Positions 1 through 7,299 of a DNA stretch of 25,181 nt are shown piece after piece (the first letter of the stretch is position 1; each line of letters opens with the position of its first letter). The stretch is taken from positions 1 through 25,181 of the IMG/VR virus record IMGVR_UViG_3300006737_000190. One strand, 5' to 3'. Made by a program: the position numbers and the translations under genes. This DNA comes from a virus. The notes below the pieces were generated by a model. It was given only the letters and a program-made list of their open reading frames with translations, had not been told where the DNA came from and did no database searches.

Positions 1-29
1 TCTTCGATCTGTGCTCTTCCAATTGTCAT
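1..29 (-). CDS. 5' end of a further late gene, cut by the window edge
   Basis: Only the first nine codons are visible, reading MTIGRAQIE. The ATG shares an ATGA overlap with the stop codon of the upstream 844-residue gene, the same translational-coupling arrangement used at many junctions in this window. That junction is the main reason to accept it as a start. A short IGR-type N-terminus after the ejection-protein genes would suit a small virion protein, but nothing about function can be read from nine residues. The reading frame is open to the window edge. Confidence 0.45.
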
Positions 30-2560
30 ACTTGATATTGCCCGTACTGCTGTTGCTGTGGAGTGGGCAACCTAAACGGCTGGTTCGTGTTGTATTGCGG
101 TATGGGAGTAAAGCCGGGGTAATACATCGCCTGACCAAATTGAGTCTGCTGTGGCTGTGGCTGTGGCTGTTGCGGCACCGGCACGCCAGCCTGCTGAGCC
201 TGTATGGCTAGCGCCTGCTGGCCTTGATTCAGGGCCTGCTGTTGCATAGCCGCCTGTTGCCCTTGGCCAAGGAAGTTGCCCACAGCCCCGAGTGTTGCCA
301 AACCAGTGCCTATGCCAGCTTGCAATGGGCTTGGCGCTGGGGTGAACTCCGTGCCTATCTGGCTTGGACCAGTCTGCTGTCCTGCGAGCTGAACGAAAGG
401 CAATAGACTTTGATACTGTTGCATAGGCGCCTGCTGAGCCTGCAACAAAGCGTTCCTTTGCGCATCGAGCTGAGCCTGATTCAGAGTTTGCTGTTGTCCG
501 CCAATCGCCTGTAGATTGGCAACATCTTGAGCGCCTGCGGACGCTACGCTTTGCCCTAGCCCTGTCATCTGCTGACCAAACTGAGTTTGAGCGCCCTGAC
601 GCAACTGCGCCTGCTGGCCGAGCATATTCGAGTAATTTTGCTGTGCGGCCATGCGCTGATTGGCCAAATTGCTCTGTTGTTGCGCCAGTTGTTGCTGAGA
701 AGCAAGTCTCTGTGCGGCTGTCTGCCCAAGAGTGGCCTGTCTTGCCTGAGAAGCCGCTTGCTGTGCCGCGGCCGCTGACATCTGCTGACCTGTCAAATCT
801 TTGGCGGCGCCAAATCTTTGACCGGCCAAGCCAGCAATCTGACTGCTAAATCTCTGTTGTGCCGCAAGTCGTTGCTGGGCGGCGTCACTCAAGGCGCCCG
901 CCATCCTCTCACCCGCACCACTTTCAAGCTGAGCGCGTTGCCCGATTTGGTCCGCCAATCGGCTTCCGGCACCAAATCTTTGTTGGGCTCCGCTTCCAAG
1001 TCGCGTTGCTAGTTGCTCGCCTGCACCAAAGCGCTGACCAGCTAGTGAGGCTAGTCCTGTTGCGGCCTGTCTTTGCGCGGCTTGCTGACGAGCAAACTCA
1101 CCAAGCGCCGTCTGCTGAGCTTGCTGGAAGCCTCCAGAGCGAATCGCTGATATTCTGTCTGCCAGACCGCGACCCAGTGCTTCTCTGCGCTCTTCGGCCG
1201 TCAATCTGGCTCTGGATCCAAACGCAGACTCACCACCCGTCTGAATGTCTCGCGCTCGCTGTGCAATATCTGCCTGATCGGCACCTTCCAACACATCTTC
1301 GATGGTCTGCTGAACCACTGCCTGCTCAAAGGGATCATAAAACTCGCCCGTCATACGCGGGTCGAATCCGCCAGTTGTGGCCCGTAGCCTTGCTTCTGAC
1401 TCGCCGAGTCGAGAACCGAGATCGGCAACACCCGCCGCAGAGCCAAGCTCTGATGCGCCCAATCGACGATCAAGCCCGCCAATAGCTGATCGTAACTCCC
1501 GCTCGGATCGCCCAAGGCCCGGCTGTAATCCAGAAATAGCACGTCTTCGCTCTGCGAGAGAGCCGCCAAGATCACCGCTGAAGTCATCAATTGCGACCTG
1601 CTCACGCCCCAAAGCTCTATCTAGCTGTTGCTCAAGCGTAGAGACACCGCCGCGCAGTGTGCCGGTGGCATCTCCTACCCTGCGGCCAAGATCTTTCTCT
1701 GCTTGCTCTGCCAGACCTTCGAGTTGTCCGAGGTCTTCGCCAAACCTGCCAGCGGCTTTACGGCCTAATCCTAGCGCTTCCTGCAATTCACTTGAATAAT
1801 CTCTTAACGCGCCGCGAGAGAAGTCTTTCTGCTCGTCAAGCCCGCTTGTCAACGCCCCGAGTCCGCGGCTATACGCTTGCTCTGCCGCACTTAGAAATGG
1901 AAGCTGTTGACCGACCTGAGACCGCGCGATGTCTTGGGCAAGTTGTTGATCGGCAGTGAGTCCAGCAATGGCCTGCGGAATGACAATCGGGCGACCCTGA
2001 TCGTCAAAGAATGTGCGCTCTGCCGCTCTAAAAGCGCCGGGCAAAAAGCCCTGCTGGGTTGCGTCACCAAACAGCAACTGCTGAATGATGGGGTCCATTG
2101 AGACATCGCGGCGTGCTATGCCGCTGACAAAAGGCGCTTCATTGCTGACCTGCTGGGGCGCCACTTGATCTTGGGTGGCGGGCGGTGGAGGTTGCGACCC
2201 TTGACCGCCGCCGGTTCCTTGAGGCTGGAAACCCGTAAATTGGGAACCGTAACCAAGATCAGTATAACTTCCCGGCTTACCTTCTGCGTCATAGTACTGA
2301 CCCATGACGGGGCCGTAGGGAAGATCTAAAATCTCGGGTGTGCCACCGGGGAAGGAGTAGGGAACGTTGGGTGTCTGATACTGAGCAACTGCTTGAGGGT
2401 TTTGTTGTGCAAAGGCATCAACTTCCGCTTGGTCGCCCGTAAATCCCACCGATTTCTGAACGGCCAAGGGGTAAGAATTAGGACCATAAATCGAAACCAA
2501 GTAGGCTTCTTGCTCTGGGGTCAATCCCGGCCCCCCCGTGGGCAACGGCATAATGCTCAT
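26..2560 (-). CDS. Giant helical internal virion (ejection) protein candidate
   Basis: The product has 844 residues. It has a Pro/Gly/Tyr-rich N-terminal 140 residues, then a long Ala/Gln/Gly/Arg-rich, almost certainly helical body, then a Gln/Pro-rich tail. Residues 343-396 and 507-668 fall into tandem 18-residue units (annotated separately). Residues 400-480 form a less repetitive block with acidic and basic helices. No signal peptide is visible, and only residues 745-765 are hydrophobic enough to touch a membrane. It lies one base after the 600-residue gene, at the end of the nozzle and internal-protein block. In podoviruses this position usually holds proteins packaged in the head and ejected with DNA, so that role is inferred from position, size and composition. 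Start ATG 2560 was chosen; the ATG at codon 4 is an alternative. It could instead be an elongated fibre or scaffold-like protein. Confidence 0.8.
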   Translation of the reverse strand: MSIMPLPTGGPGLTPEQEAYLVSIYGPNSYPLAVQKSVGFTGDQAEVDAFAQQNPQAVAQYQTPNVPYSFPGGTPEILDLPYGPVMGQYYDAEGKPGSYTDLGYGSQFTGFQPQGTGGGQGSQPPPPATQDQVAPQQVSNEAPFVSGIARRDVSMDPIIQQLLFGDATQQGFLPGAFRAAERTFFDDQGRPIVIPQAIAGLTADQQLAQDIARSQVGQQLPFLSAAEQAYSRGLGALTSGLDEQKDFSRGALRDYSSELQEALGLGRKAAGRFGEDLGQLEGLAEQAEKDLGRRVGDATGTLRGGVSTLEQQLDRALGREQVAIDDFSGDLGGSLAERRRAISGLQPGLGRSERELRSAIGGLDRRLGASELGSAAGVADLGSRLGESEARLRATTGGFDPRMTGEFYDPFEQAVVQQTIEDVLEGADQADIAQRARDIQTGGESAFGSRARLTAEERREALGRGLADRISAIRSGGFQQAQQTALGEFARQQAAQRQAATGLASLAGQRFGAGEQLATRLGSGAQQRFGAGSRLADQIGQRAQLESGAGERMAGALSDAAQQRLAAQQRFSSQIAGLAGQRFGAAKDLTGQQMSAAAAQQAASQARQATLGQTAAQRLASQQQLAQQQSNLANQRMAAQQNYSNMLGQQAQLRQGAQTQFGQQMTGLGQSVASAGAQDVANLQAIGGQQQTLNQAQLDAQRNALLQAQQAPMQQYQSLLPFVQLAGQQTGPSQIGTEFTPAPSPLQAGIGTGLATLGAVGNFLGQGQQAAMQQQALNQGQQALAIQAQQAGVPVPQQPQPQPQQTQFGQAMYYPGFTPIPQYNTNQPFRLPTPQQQQYGQYQV
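148..170. repeat. Hexanucleotide microsatellite encoding Pro-Gln repeats
   Basis: The hexamer GCTGTG is repeated just under four times on the plus strand. In the overlapping minus-strand gene this encodes alternating Pro-Gln in the C-terminal tail (about residues 797-804). It is a short, slippage-prone, low-complexity tract inside a coding region and is probably not functional as DNA. Confidence 0.6.
557..1042 (-). repeat. Nine tandem 18-residue (54-bp) helical repeats
   Basis: Residues 507-668 of the 844-residue protein divide without gaps into nine 18-residue units. Examples are AGQRFGAGEQLATRLGSG (507-524), AQQRFGAGSRLADQIGQR (525-542) and AQQRLAAQQRFSSQIAGL (561-578). The loose consensus is Ala at 1, Gln-Arg at 3-4, a hydrophobic residue at 5, a hydrophobic residue at 11 and Leu/Ile at 15. 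The unit at 597-614 is the weakest. Repeats are diverged at DNA level, so this is an old protein repeat rather than a recent tandem duplication. Confidence 0.75.
1373..1534 (-). repeat. Three further 18-residue units, second register
   Basis: Residues 343-396 of the same protein split into SGLQPGLGRSERELRSAI, GGLDRRLGASELGSAAGV and ADLGSRLGESEARLRATT. They share a Gly/Asp-Leu-x-x-x-Leu-Gly-x-Ser-Glu pattern. The period is the same as in the main block, but the consensus differs. Confidence 0.6.
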
Positions 2561-2561
2561 G

Positions 2562-4364
2562 TCAAGCCCCCTTCGCCTGCGGTGCAGTCGCGAACTCTGA
2601 GAAGAGATCCATCATCTTGTACATCAGGTCGATGCCTTTGTCTCTGGACTCTCCGTTTGCGGGCTTCAGCGTGATGATGCCGTTGTCGTTGTTCATGTCA
2701 AAGGCGCCCGCGCCTCGAACAGCTCGGCCCGTCATCACAAACTCACCGTCTGACAACATGGCTGGAATGTCATCGCTGATCTCCGTGCCTTTACCGTCTA
2801 TATCACCCGTCATTCGGACGAAGACCTCTTGATCTACGTCTCCACCTTCCGCAAAAGCCATGACGGGCCCGCCATATCTTGCCTGCATGGGCGCAGGAGC
2901 GCCTCCTGACAGCGATGGGATGGTGCCAGCGGGCAACAAGCCAAACTCAACTGGATTCGGAGTAGGCTGGCCGGTGCGGCGAGCAATCTCCTGTTCTATG
3001 TTGTACCGACCCATTGCGTTCATCTGCGTCAGCGGAGTGAGAGGCACGCCTTTGCGATCTTTGGCTTCGTCATACGCCAGCTTACCGACCAAGCCAGCCA
3101 AGCCAGCCGTGCCGAGCAATCCGCCAATGCCCATGTTGCCTTGACCGCCAAGACCCAACATGGACATCAGATCGAAGCCGCCACCGCCTTGCTGTGGCAT
3201 GAATTGCTGTTCTTGCTGACCGCCTTGCGTCATCTGCTGATACTGCTGGAAGGCGCCCATCAACCCCTGTTGGCCGATCATGCCTTTTTGCTGTAGCTCA
3301 GCAAGAATTTGCTCAAAGCTCAAGTTTCTGGCCATGCCTTCTTGGATCGCTTGATCTATTGCGGGGTTGTTTTTTGCGGCCTCCGTCAGAACCTCGGACG
3401 CAGATTTGGTGCCGAAAAGTGTGCCGCCCAGATTACTGAAAAGCCCCTTATCATCCGCGCCCGGCATTACATATTCATAAATACTGGAGCCTGTATTTTG
3501 CAAATTGCCCAAGAGACCCACGTTGTCGGTGCCCGGCATAATGTATTCATAAGCGTCCTGTAGAAGACCAGAAATTCCGCCACTCATATTAGGTGCTCCG
3601 CCAGAAGGGAAGGAGAAGGTTCCGCCACCGAAACCCGGTATTTGAATGCCGCCACCGCTACCGCCCGGCATTGGCATTCCAAGCGCCGCTATGCCGCCGA
3701 GAGGATTGCCAGACTTGAAGGCGTCATAAGCGTTGTAGCCTTTTGCAATGAAGGCGGCAGGTGCCTGCCAAGGGCCCGGTATAAACTGGGCGACTTGCGC
3801 AATCGGCTTTACAACTTTCTTGCCAACCTTTTTGACGCTCTTCCAAGTCTTTTTTAACCAGCCAAATTCTTCCAAACCAGTAATTGGGTTGAGCGAGGCA
3901 ATCCCAGCGCCAACAACATATTCTTCTGGATTCATGTCCAGCTCAGCAAAACGATCCCCAACAATCTTTTCAAATTCGGCGTCTGCCATAACTTGAGGGG
4001 GCAAAATGACCTCGCCGGGCGCGACGTGTGCAAGCTGAGTGTCTGTACCCCTGCCTGCTTGAGCCAATTCAATAGCCATGTCAGCCATCGGCGCCTGAGA
4101 TCCGACCATGGCAGACTTGGCCAGACCTTCCGCCGCACGGCGCTCAGTGGGATCTTCCGCTGTTTGCGCGGCGCCCATTAAGCCCTCAATAGTCTGACGT
4201 AAAGCCTCGTTTGGATCCTGTGGCATCATGGCGCTTTCTGCCAATCCCTGTTGCACCTCTGGATCTGAGACATCAAGGAGATCGGCGTCTACAGGGCCTC
4301 CTTCGGCCATACCCATCGGCATTCCCGCAAGGGCTGAAATTCTTTGTTGTAAAAATGTATTCAT
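2562..4364 (-). CDS. Large internal virion protein candidate with GEVILP/DGEFVM motifs
   Basis: The product has 600 residues. The N-terminal 110 residues are acidic and Met/Ala-rich. The motif AHVAPGEVILPPQV lies at 112-125. A basic amphipathic stretch (Trp-Leu-Lys-Lys through Lys-Lys-Val-Val, about 168-187) leads into a hydrophobic Pro/Trp segment. A long Gly/Met/Gln-rich centre follows. Near the C-terminus, DDIPAMLSDGEFVMT (531-545) precedes FDMNNDNG. The paired GEVxLP and SDGEFVM motifs recur in large internal or tape-measure-like proteins of marine phages (recalled, not searched). The start overlaps the upstream stop as ATGA. Because of its place after the nozzle and before the 844-residue protein, an ejected internal protein that may contact the host membrane is inferred. 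A function in cell-wall cleavage is not supported by any motif I can see. Confidence 0.8.
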   Translation of the reverse strand: MNTFLQQRISALAGMPMGMAEGGPVDADLLDVSDPEVQQGLAESAMMPQDPNEALRQTIEGLMGAAQTAEDPTERRAAEGLAKSAMVGSQAPMADMAIELAQAGRGTDTQLAHVAPGEVILPPQVMADAEFEKIVGDRFAELDMNPEEYVVGAGIASLNPITGLEEFGWLKKTWKSVKKVGKKVVKPIAQVAQFIPGPWQAPAAFIAKGYNAYDAFKSGNPLGGIAALGMPMPGGSGGGIQIPGFGGGTFSFPSGGAPNMSGGISGLLQDAYEYIMPGTDNVGLLGNLQNTGSSIYEYVMPGADDKGLFSNLGGTLFGTKSASEVLTEAAKNNPAIDQAIQEGMARNLSFEQILAELQQKGMIGQQGLMGAFQQYQQMTQGGQQEQQFMPQQGGGGFDLMSMLGLGGQGNMGIGGLLGTAGLAGLVGKLAYDEAKDRKGVPLTPLTQMNAMGRYNIEQEIARRTGQPTPNPVEFGLLPAGTIPSLSGGAPAPMQARYGGPVMAFAEGGDVDQEVFVRMTGDIDGKGTEISDDIPAMLSDGEFVMTGRAVRGAGAFDMNNDNGIITLKPANGESRDKGIDLMYKMMDLFSEFATAPQAKGA

Positions 4365-4675
4365 GGCGTTGTCACCGTTACAGATCCCACTCCAGAGGCA
4401 ATTCCCACCCCGCTAGGATAGCTTTGATGCTCGTACAGGTTCCGAAACTGAGTACCGTCGAAAGCCTGATGAATGCTAAGCGTAGTATTGTAGATAATGG
4501 CTCCCGTGGCAAATTGCTGTTCAGAAATCTGCGTGGAATTAAAGTGTGGAGAAATTGTGAAATCCACCGCTCCGAGGTTGATTTCTAAGATTCGAACGAG
4601 CCTGTTGAAAGTTTCTGCATCGACGCCCTCCGCGCCGATTGCAAGCGGCAGTCGCGTCGGCAGTAATCTGCTCAT
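4361..4675 (-). CDS. Small conserved virion protein, function unknown
   Basis: The product has 104 residues, begins MSRLLPTRLPLAIG and has no Cys or transmembrane segment. It is β-rich by appearance, with many Thr/Ser/Gly and a Thr-rich end (VGSVTVTTP). It starts in a TAATG overlap with the nozzle gene and ends in an ATGA overlap with the 600-residue gene. It is therefore embedded in the tail and ejection-protein block and most likely made with it. I do not recognise a named family. A minor tail or neck component is inferred only from position. Confidence 0.75.
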   Translation of the reverse strand: MSRLLPTRLPLAIGAEGVDAETFNRLVRILEINLGAVDFTISPHFNSTQISEQQFATGAIIYNTTLSIHQAFDGTQFRNLYEHQSYPSGVGIASGVGSVTVTTP

Positions 4676-6570
4676 TATCGACGTCCACTAGGTTGCAAAT
4701 CGACACGGGTGGTGCCTAGACGCCATTTGTAGCCTGTCGCATCGGTGGCGCTAAGGTCATCATCTGACTCGAATCTCACAACGATTTGACGTGATCTGCT
4801 TCGTAAATTCTTGAATTGGGTGTCACTTAATATTTGAGAGGTGCTTTCAGTTGTCAAAGAATCACTAGGAAAATCGCGGCTTTTTAAGACAAAATTGACC
4901 GCTGGATTATTGCTAATTCCAGTGTCTAGTATGAATCGCACGTCCGGTATGACTTTTTTTACGAAGCTGAAATTCTCTCCAGCACTGATGTCAATATCAC
5001 CAGACTCAATAAACACGTTGGACATCCCTGCGCCGAGATCGTCGTAACCCACCTCATGCTGAAAAACGAACTGCTCTGAGTTTTCTGTTGCAGTGGCAAA
5101 AGGTACGTTTTCTATCCCCGCATCTAGCCACGCATAACGGACTAAAGACCCAATGCTCCAATGATTTTCCTCGTAGTTATAGATAACGTAACGAGATATT
5201 TCTTGTGTGCCGTCTTCTTTGCTTGGGTAAAAAAACCACATTTCGCCATACTCGCTGTTGAGGCCCATGTGGCACTTAAAGGCTTGACTGAGGTCTAAAT
5301 CATTAAAGACGTATTCCTGCACAGTGCATGGCAGTTTTTTGACCGCGCCAGTGTAAATGAAAAAGCCCGTTTTGCTTGCAAAGAAAACGCCATTAGGTGC
5401 AGTCACAGCGGCTTTTGGCCCGACTAGGCCAGCACCCTCGTTGACCAAATTCACCGCAAAAGTAAGCGGGGGCCCTATGAACTGCATCGAATACAAACTT
5501 GTGTCCGTCCAAATCAATATTTCCTGACGGCTTTTTATAGCGCCAACAATAAAGGAGCCAGCAGAAATCCTTACGGAGCCAGCAGAATTTGTGGCCGTCG
5601 GATTGAAGTCGAGTTCATTTTCGGAATCGGAAAATGCGATCAGCATTGGATCAACTGTACCTGATCGAGAAGCGCCTGAAATAGGGTCTGCGCCCAACAC
5701 GATCAGATGGCGATCAATCTCTGACGTGATGACCTGAAGGCCGACGGTGGGCACGAGATCTGCGCCGGTAACTCCAGAAAGATTCACGGCACGAGTGGAT
5801 AATCCGCCGCTTTCCAGCCACCTAAAAATACCGCCGCCCCGCGGATTTATTATGAGATTTTCACCAAAATTGTCGTGAGTCCAAAGTCTGAGCTGGCCGG
5901 TGTTGGCAATCGGGCTTGTCGATCCCCAAGTCCCCGCACCCCAAGTTCCATTACCCCAGCCTGTTGCCTGCACATATACATCGAGCCCGACATTTATTTG
6001 ATACGCTCCGACTGTGCTCGATCCGCCATTACCAGAGTCAGAGGCGTTGGCGGTGACGGTTGCGCCAGAGGTATCCTTTGCTGTAATCGTATAAGTATTA
6101 CCATCTGTTACGAGTACGATTTGATACTCTTGGTTAAGCACAGCGGCCGTAACATTGCCGCCAAGAGAGGCGGCGCCACTGAAGGTTACAAAGTCATCGT
6201 TGACCGCTCCGTGACTTGTATCGGTGACCGTGATCGTGGAGGAGCCGTTGGTTGCGGCAAAAGTGACATCGCCCGCTGAGGTCGTGGAGCGAATCGGGGT
6301 TACATCGTAATAGAGATCGCCCGACTCGATGTAGTATTTGAACGTAGTGCCGAGTCCAAGATACCGAACGCCGCCCAGCTCAATCCAACTATGCAGAGCG
6401 CGGGCAACGCCAAGGAAAGCATTAGCGCCCAGCTTAATCCAACCGCCAATTTTTTCGACTCGACTTTTGCGGAACCGAACCAAGTTGCCATCTACCCAGC
6501 CTCCCTTAGAAGAGTAGTCCGTGGCCTCTTTATCGATGCCCGCCTTAAATTCTAGGTTTGTCAGTGGCAT
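4675..6570 (-). CDS. Tail nozzle protein candidate (P22 gp10-like)
   Basis: The product has 631 residues. The N-terminus (GIDKEATDYSSKGGWVDGNLVRFR) matches the pattern of gp10/stabilisation-type tail nozzle proteins, which begin by declaring a parameter-like KGG...N-x-VRFR segment and continue as β-rich repeats suited to a propeller fold. Residues 95-193 look like an inserted small β-domain rich in Thr/Ser/Gly, followed by a Gly-Trp-rich turn (TGWGNGTWGAGTWG). The remainder is β-rich with regularly spaced Trp/Phe. In podoviruses such a protein forms the distal tube below the adaptor, which agrees with its place after the adaptor genes. No clear Shine-Dalgarno precedes the ATG, which lies six bases after the upstream stop, so reinitiation is likely. 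Family assignment rests on motif memory and gene order. Confidence 0.75.
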   Translation of the reverse strand: MPLTNLEFKAGIDKEATDYSSKGGWVDGNLVRFRKSRVEKIGGWIKLGANAFLGVARALHSWIELGGVRYLGLGTTFKYYIESGDLYYDVTPIRSTTSAGDVTFAATNGSSTITVTDTSHGAVNDDFVTFSGAASLGGNVTAAVLNQEYQIVLVTDGNTYTITAKDTSGATVTANASDSGNGGSSTVGAYQINVGLDVYVQATGWGNGTWGAGTWGSTSPIANTGQLRLWTHDNFGENLIINPRGGGIFRWLESGGLSTRAVNLSGVTGADLVPTVGLQVITSEIDRHLIVLGADPISGASRSGTVDPMLIAFSDSENELDFNPTATNSAGSVRISAGSFIVGAIKSRQEILIWTDTSLYSMQFIGPPLTFAVNLVNEGAGLVGPKAAVTAPNGVFFASKTGFFIYTGAVKKLPCTVQEYVFNDLDLSQAFKCHMGLNSEYGEMWFFYPSKEDGTQEISRYVIYNYEENHWSIGSLVRYAWLDAGIENVPFATATENSEQFVFQHEVGYDDLGAGMSNVFIESGDIDISAGENFSFVKKVIPDVRFILDTGISNNPAVNFVLKSRDFPSDSLTTESTSQILSDTQFKNLRSRSRQIVVRFESDDDLSATDATGYKWRLGTTRVDLQPSGRR

Positions 6571-6576
6571 GGCGCA

Positions 6577-7005
6577 TTATGCCAGCCTGATGATAGCGCC
6601 CGTCGCTGTCGGGCTGGGAAAAACGACCGTGAAGTTCCCTGCTGTAGCGCTTTTGTCGGCCCCGAAATCCAAGACACAAACCGCTTTGTTCGAGGCAGAG
6701 GAGTTATATATAAGGCATCCCCTCGCCGTGACGGTAGCGGTCCCAAATGTGAGGTCAGAAAAATCACACACGGCTGTCGTTCCAGCCGCGACGGGCGTCA
6801 CGCTGGTAAGATTTGCGCCGCCAGCGGTGTAGTTAGTGCCACTCGATTGGCCTGTGGTCACATAAGCCGTCGTGCTGGCCCCCAAAGTCGCACTGGAGGT
6901 GTAGAGCGCCAGCTTGAAAGTATTCCCAGAGCTTGCGGTAAAATCGTGAGTGCCGACCAACAGCTCTTGCTTAAAACTGGTACAGACAGCTTGGGAGATC
7001 GCCAT
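6577..7005 (-). CDS. Small β-rich virion structural protein
   Basis: The product has 142 residues and is Thr/Ser/Ala/Gly-rich with alternating hydrophobic residues (for example FKLALYTSSATLG), typical of a β-sandwich head or tail decoration protein. It contains three Cys (positions 8, 79 and 96) but no metal-binding spacing. A good Shine-Dalgarno, GAAGGAG, lies nine bases before ATG 7005. Having its own strong ribosome site in the middle of a coupled operon suggests it is made in quantity. Proteins of this type recur in marine podovirus genomes as minor structural proteins (recalled). The exact location in the virion is unknown. Confidence 0.75.
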   Translation of the reverse strand: MAISQAVCTSFKQELLVGTHDFTASSGNTFKLALYTSSATLGASTTAYVTTGQSSGTNYTAGGANLTSVTPVAAGTTAVCDFSDLTFGTATVTARGCLIYNSSASNKAVCVLDFGADKSATAGNFTVVFPSPTATGAIIRLA

Positions 7006-7008
7006 GAC

Positions 7009-7299
7009 TTATAACTCCTTCAATATATCAGCAAAATCCGCGTGCCCCTGTCCACGCAATTTTTGAGCAACAGTAGTGCGATCACTATATATCGCACTCT
7101 TGATCCCTCTCAGGATAACATCATAAACCTGTGCTCTGAAAGCCTCGGCCTGCATCCTGATATGCGGATCCGCCTGCTCTGAAATGCTGACCAACCTGTC
7201 AGTCGTAACCCGCGCCCAGAACTCTGGCTCGTGACCGCCGTCATCTGATGTGGCGACCATGACGTCTCCCACACTGGCGCTCGCTATCGTCGAAATCAT
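7009..7299 (-). CDS. Conserved small helical protein, function unknown
   Basis: The product has 96 residues. The N-terminus (MVATSDDGGHEPEFWARVTTDRLVSISEQ) is followed by a helical C-terminal half ending RGQGHADFADILKEL. The GHxPEFWA motif at 22-29 and the C-terminal GHxDxADIL pattern look like the conserved marks of a widespread marine phage protein that I know only as hypothetical. It starts in an ATGA overlap with the Rossmann-fold gene and ends three bases before the next start, so the three genes are translationally linked. No catalytic motif is visible. Confidence 0.75.
   Translation of the reverse strand: MISTIASASVGDVMVATSDDGGHEPEFWARVTTDRLVSISEQADPHIRMQAEAFRAQVYDVILRGIKSAIYSDRTTVAQKLRGQGHADFADILKEL

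Noticed and set aside
1-22. Similarity of the left end to a sequencing adapter (minus strand GGAAGAGCACA)
   Set aside because: An 11-base match to a common adapter exists, but the bases continue in frame as MTIGRAQIE after an ATGA junction, and the full adapter is not matched. It is probably chance. It should be checked against reads if the window edge is a contig end.
859-1485. 208-residue plus-strand open frame
   Set aside because: It lies wholly opposite the 844-residue gene. Its Arg/Pro/Leu-rich product is a mirror of Ala/Gln/Gly codons, and it has no neighbour or homology-like motif.
2668-2706. EF-hand-like DMNNDNGIIT in the 600-residue protein as a third calcium loop
   Set aside because: An extra residue shifts Gly from position 6 and no Glu follows at position 12, so it does not satisfy the canonical loop.
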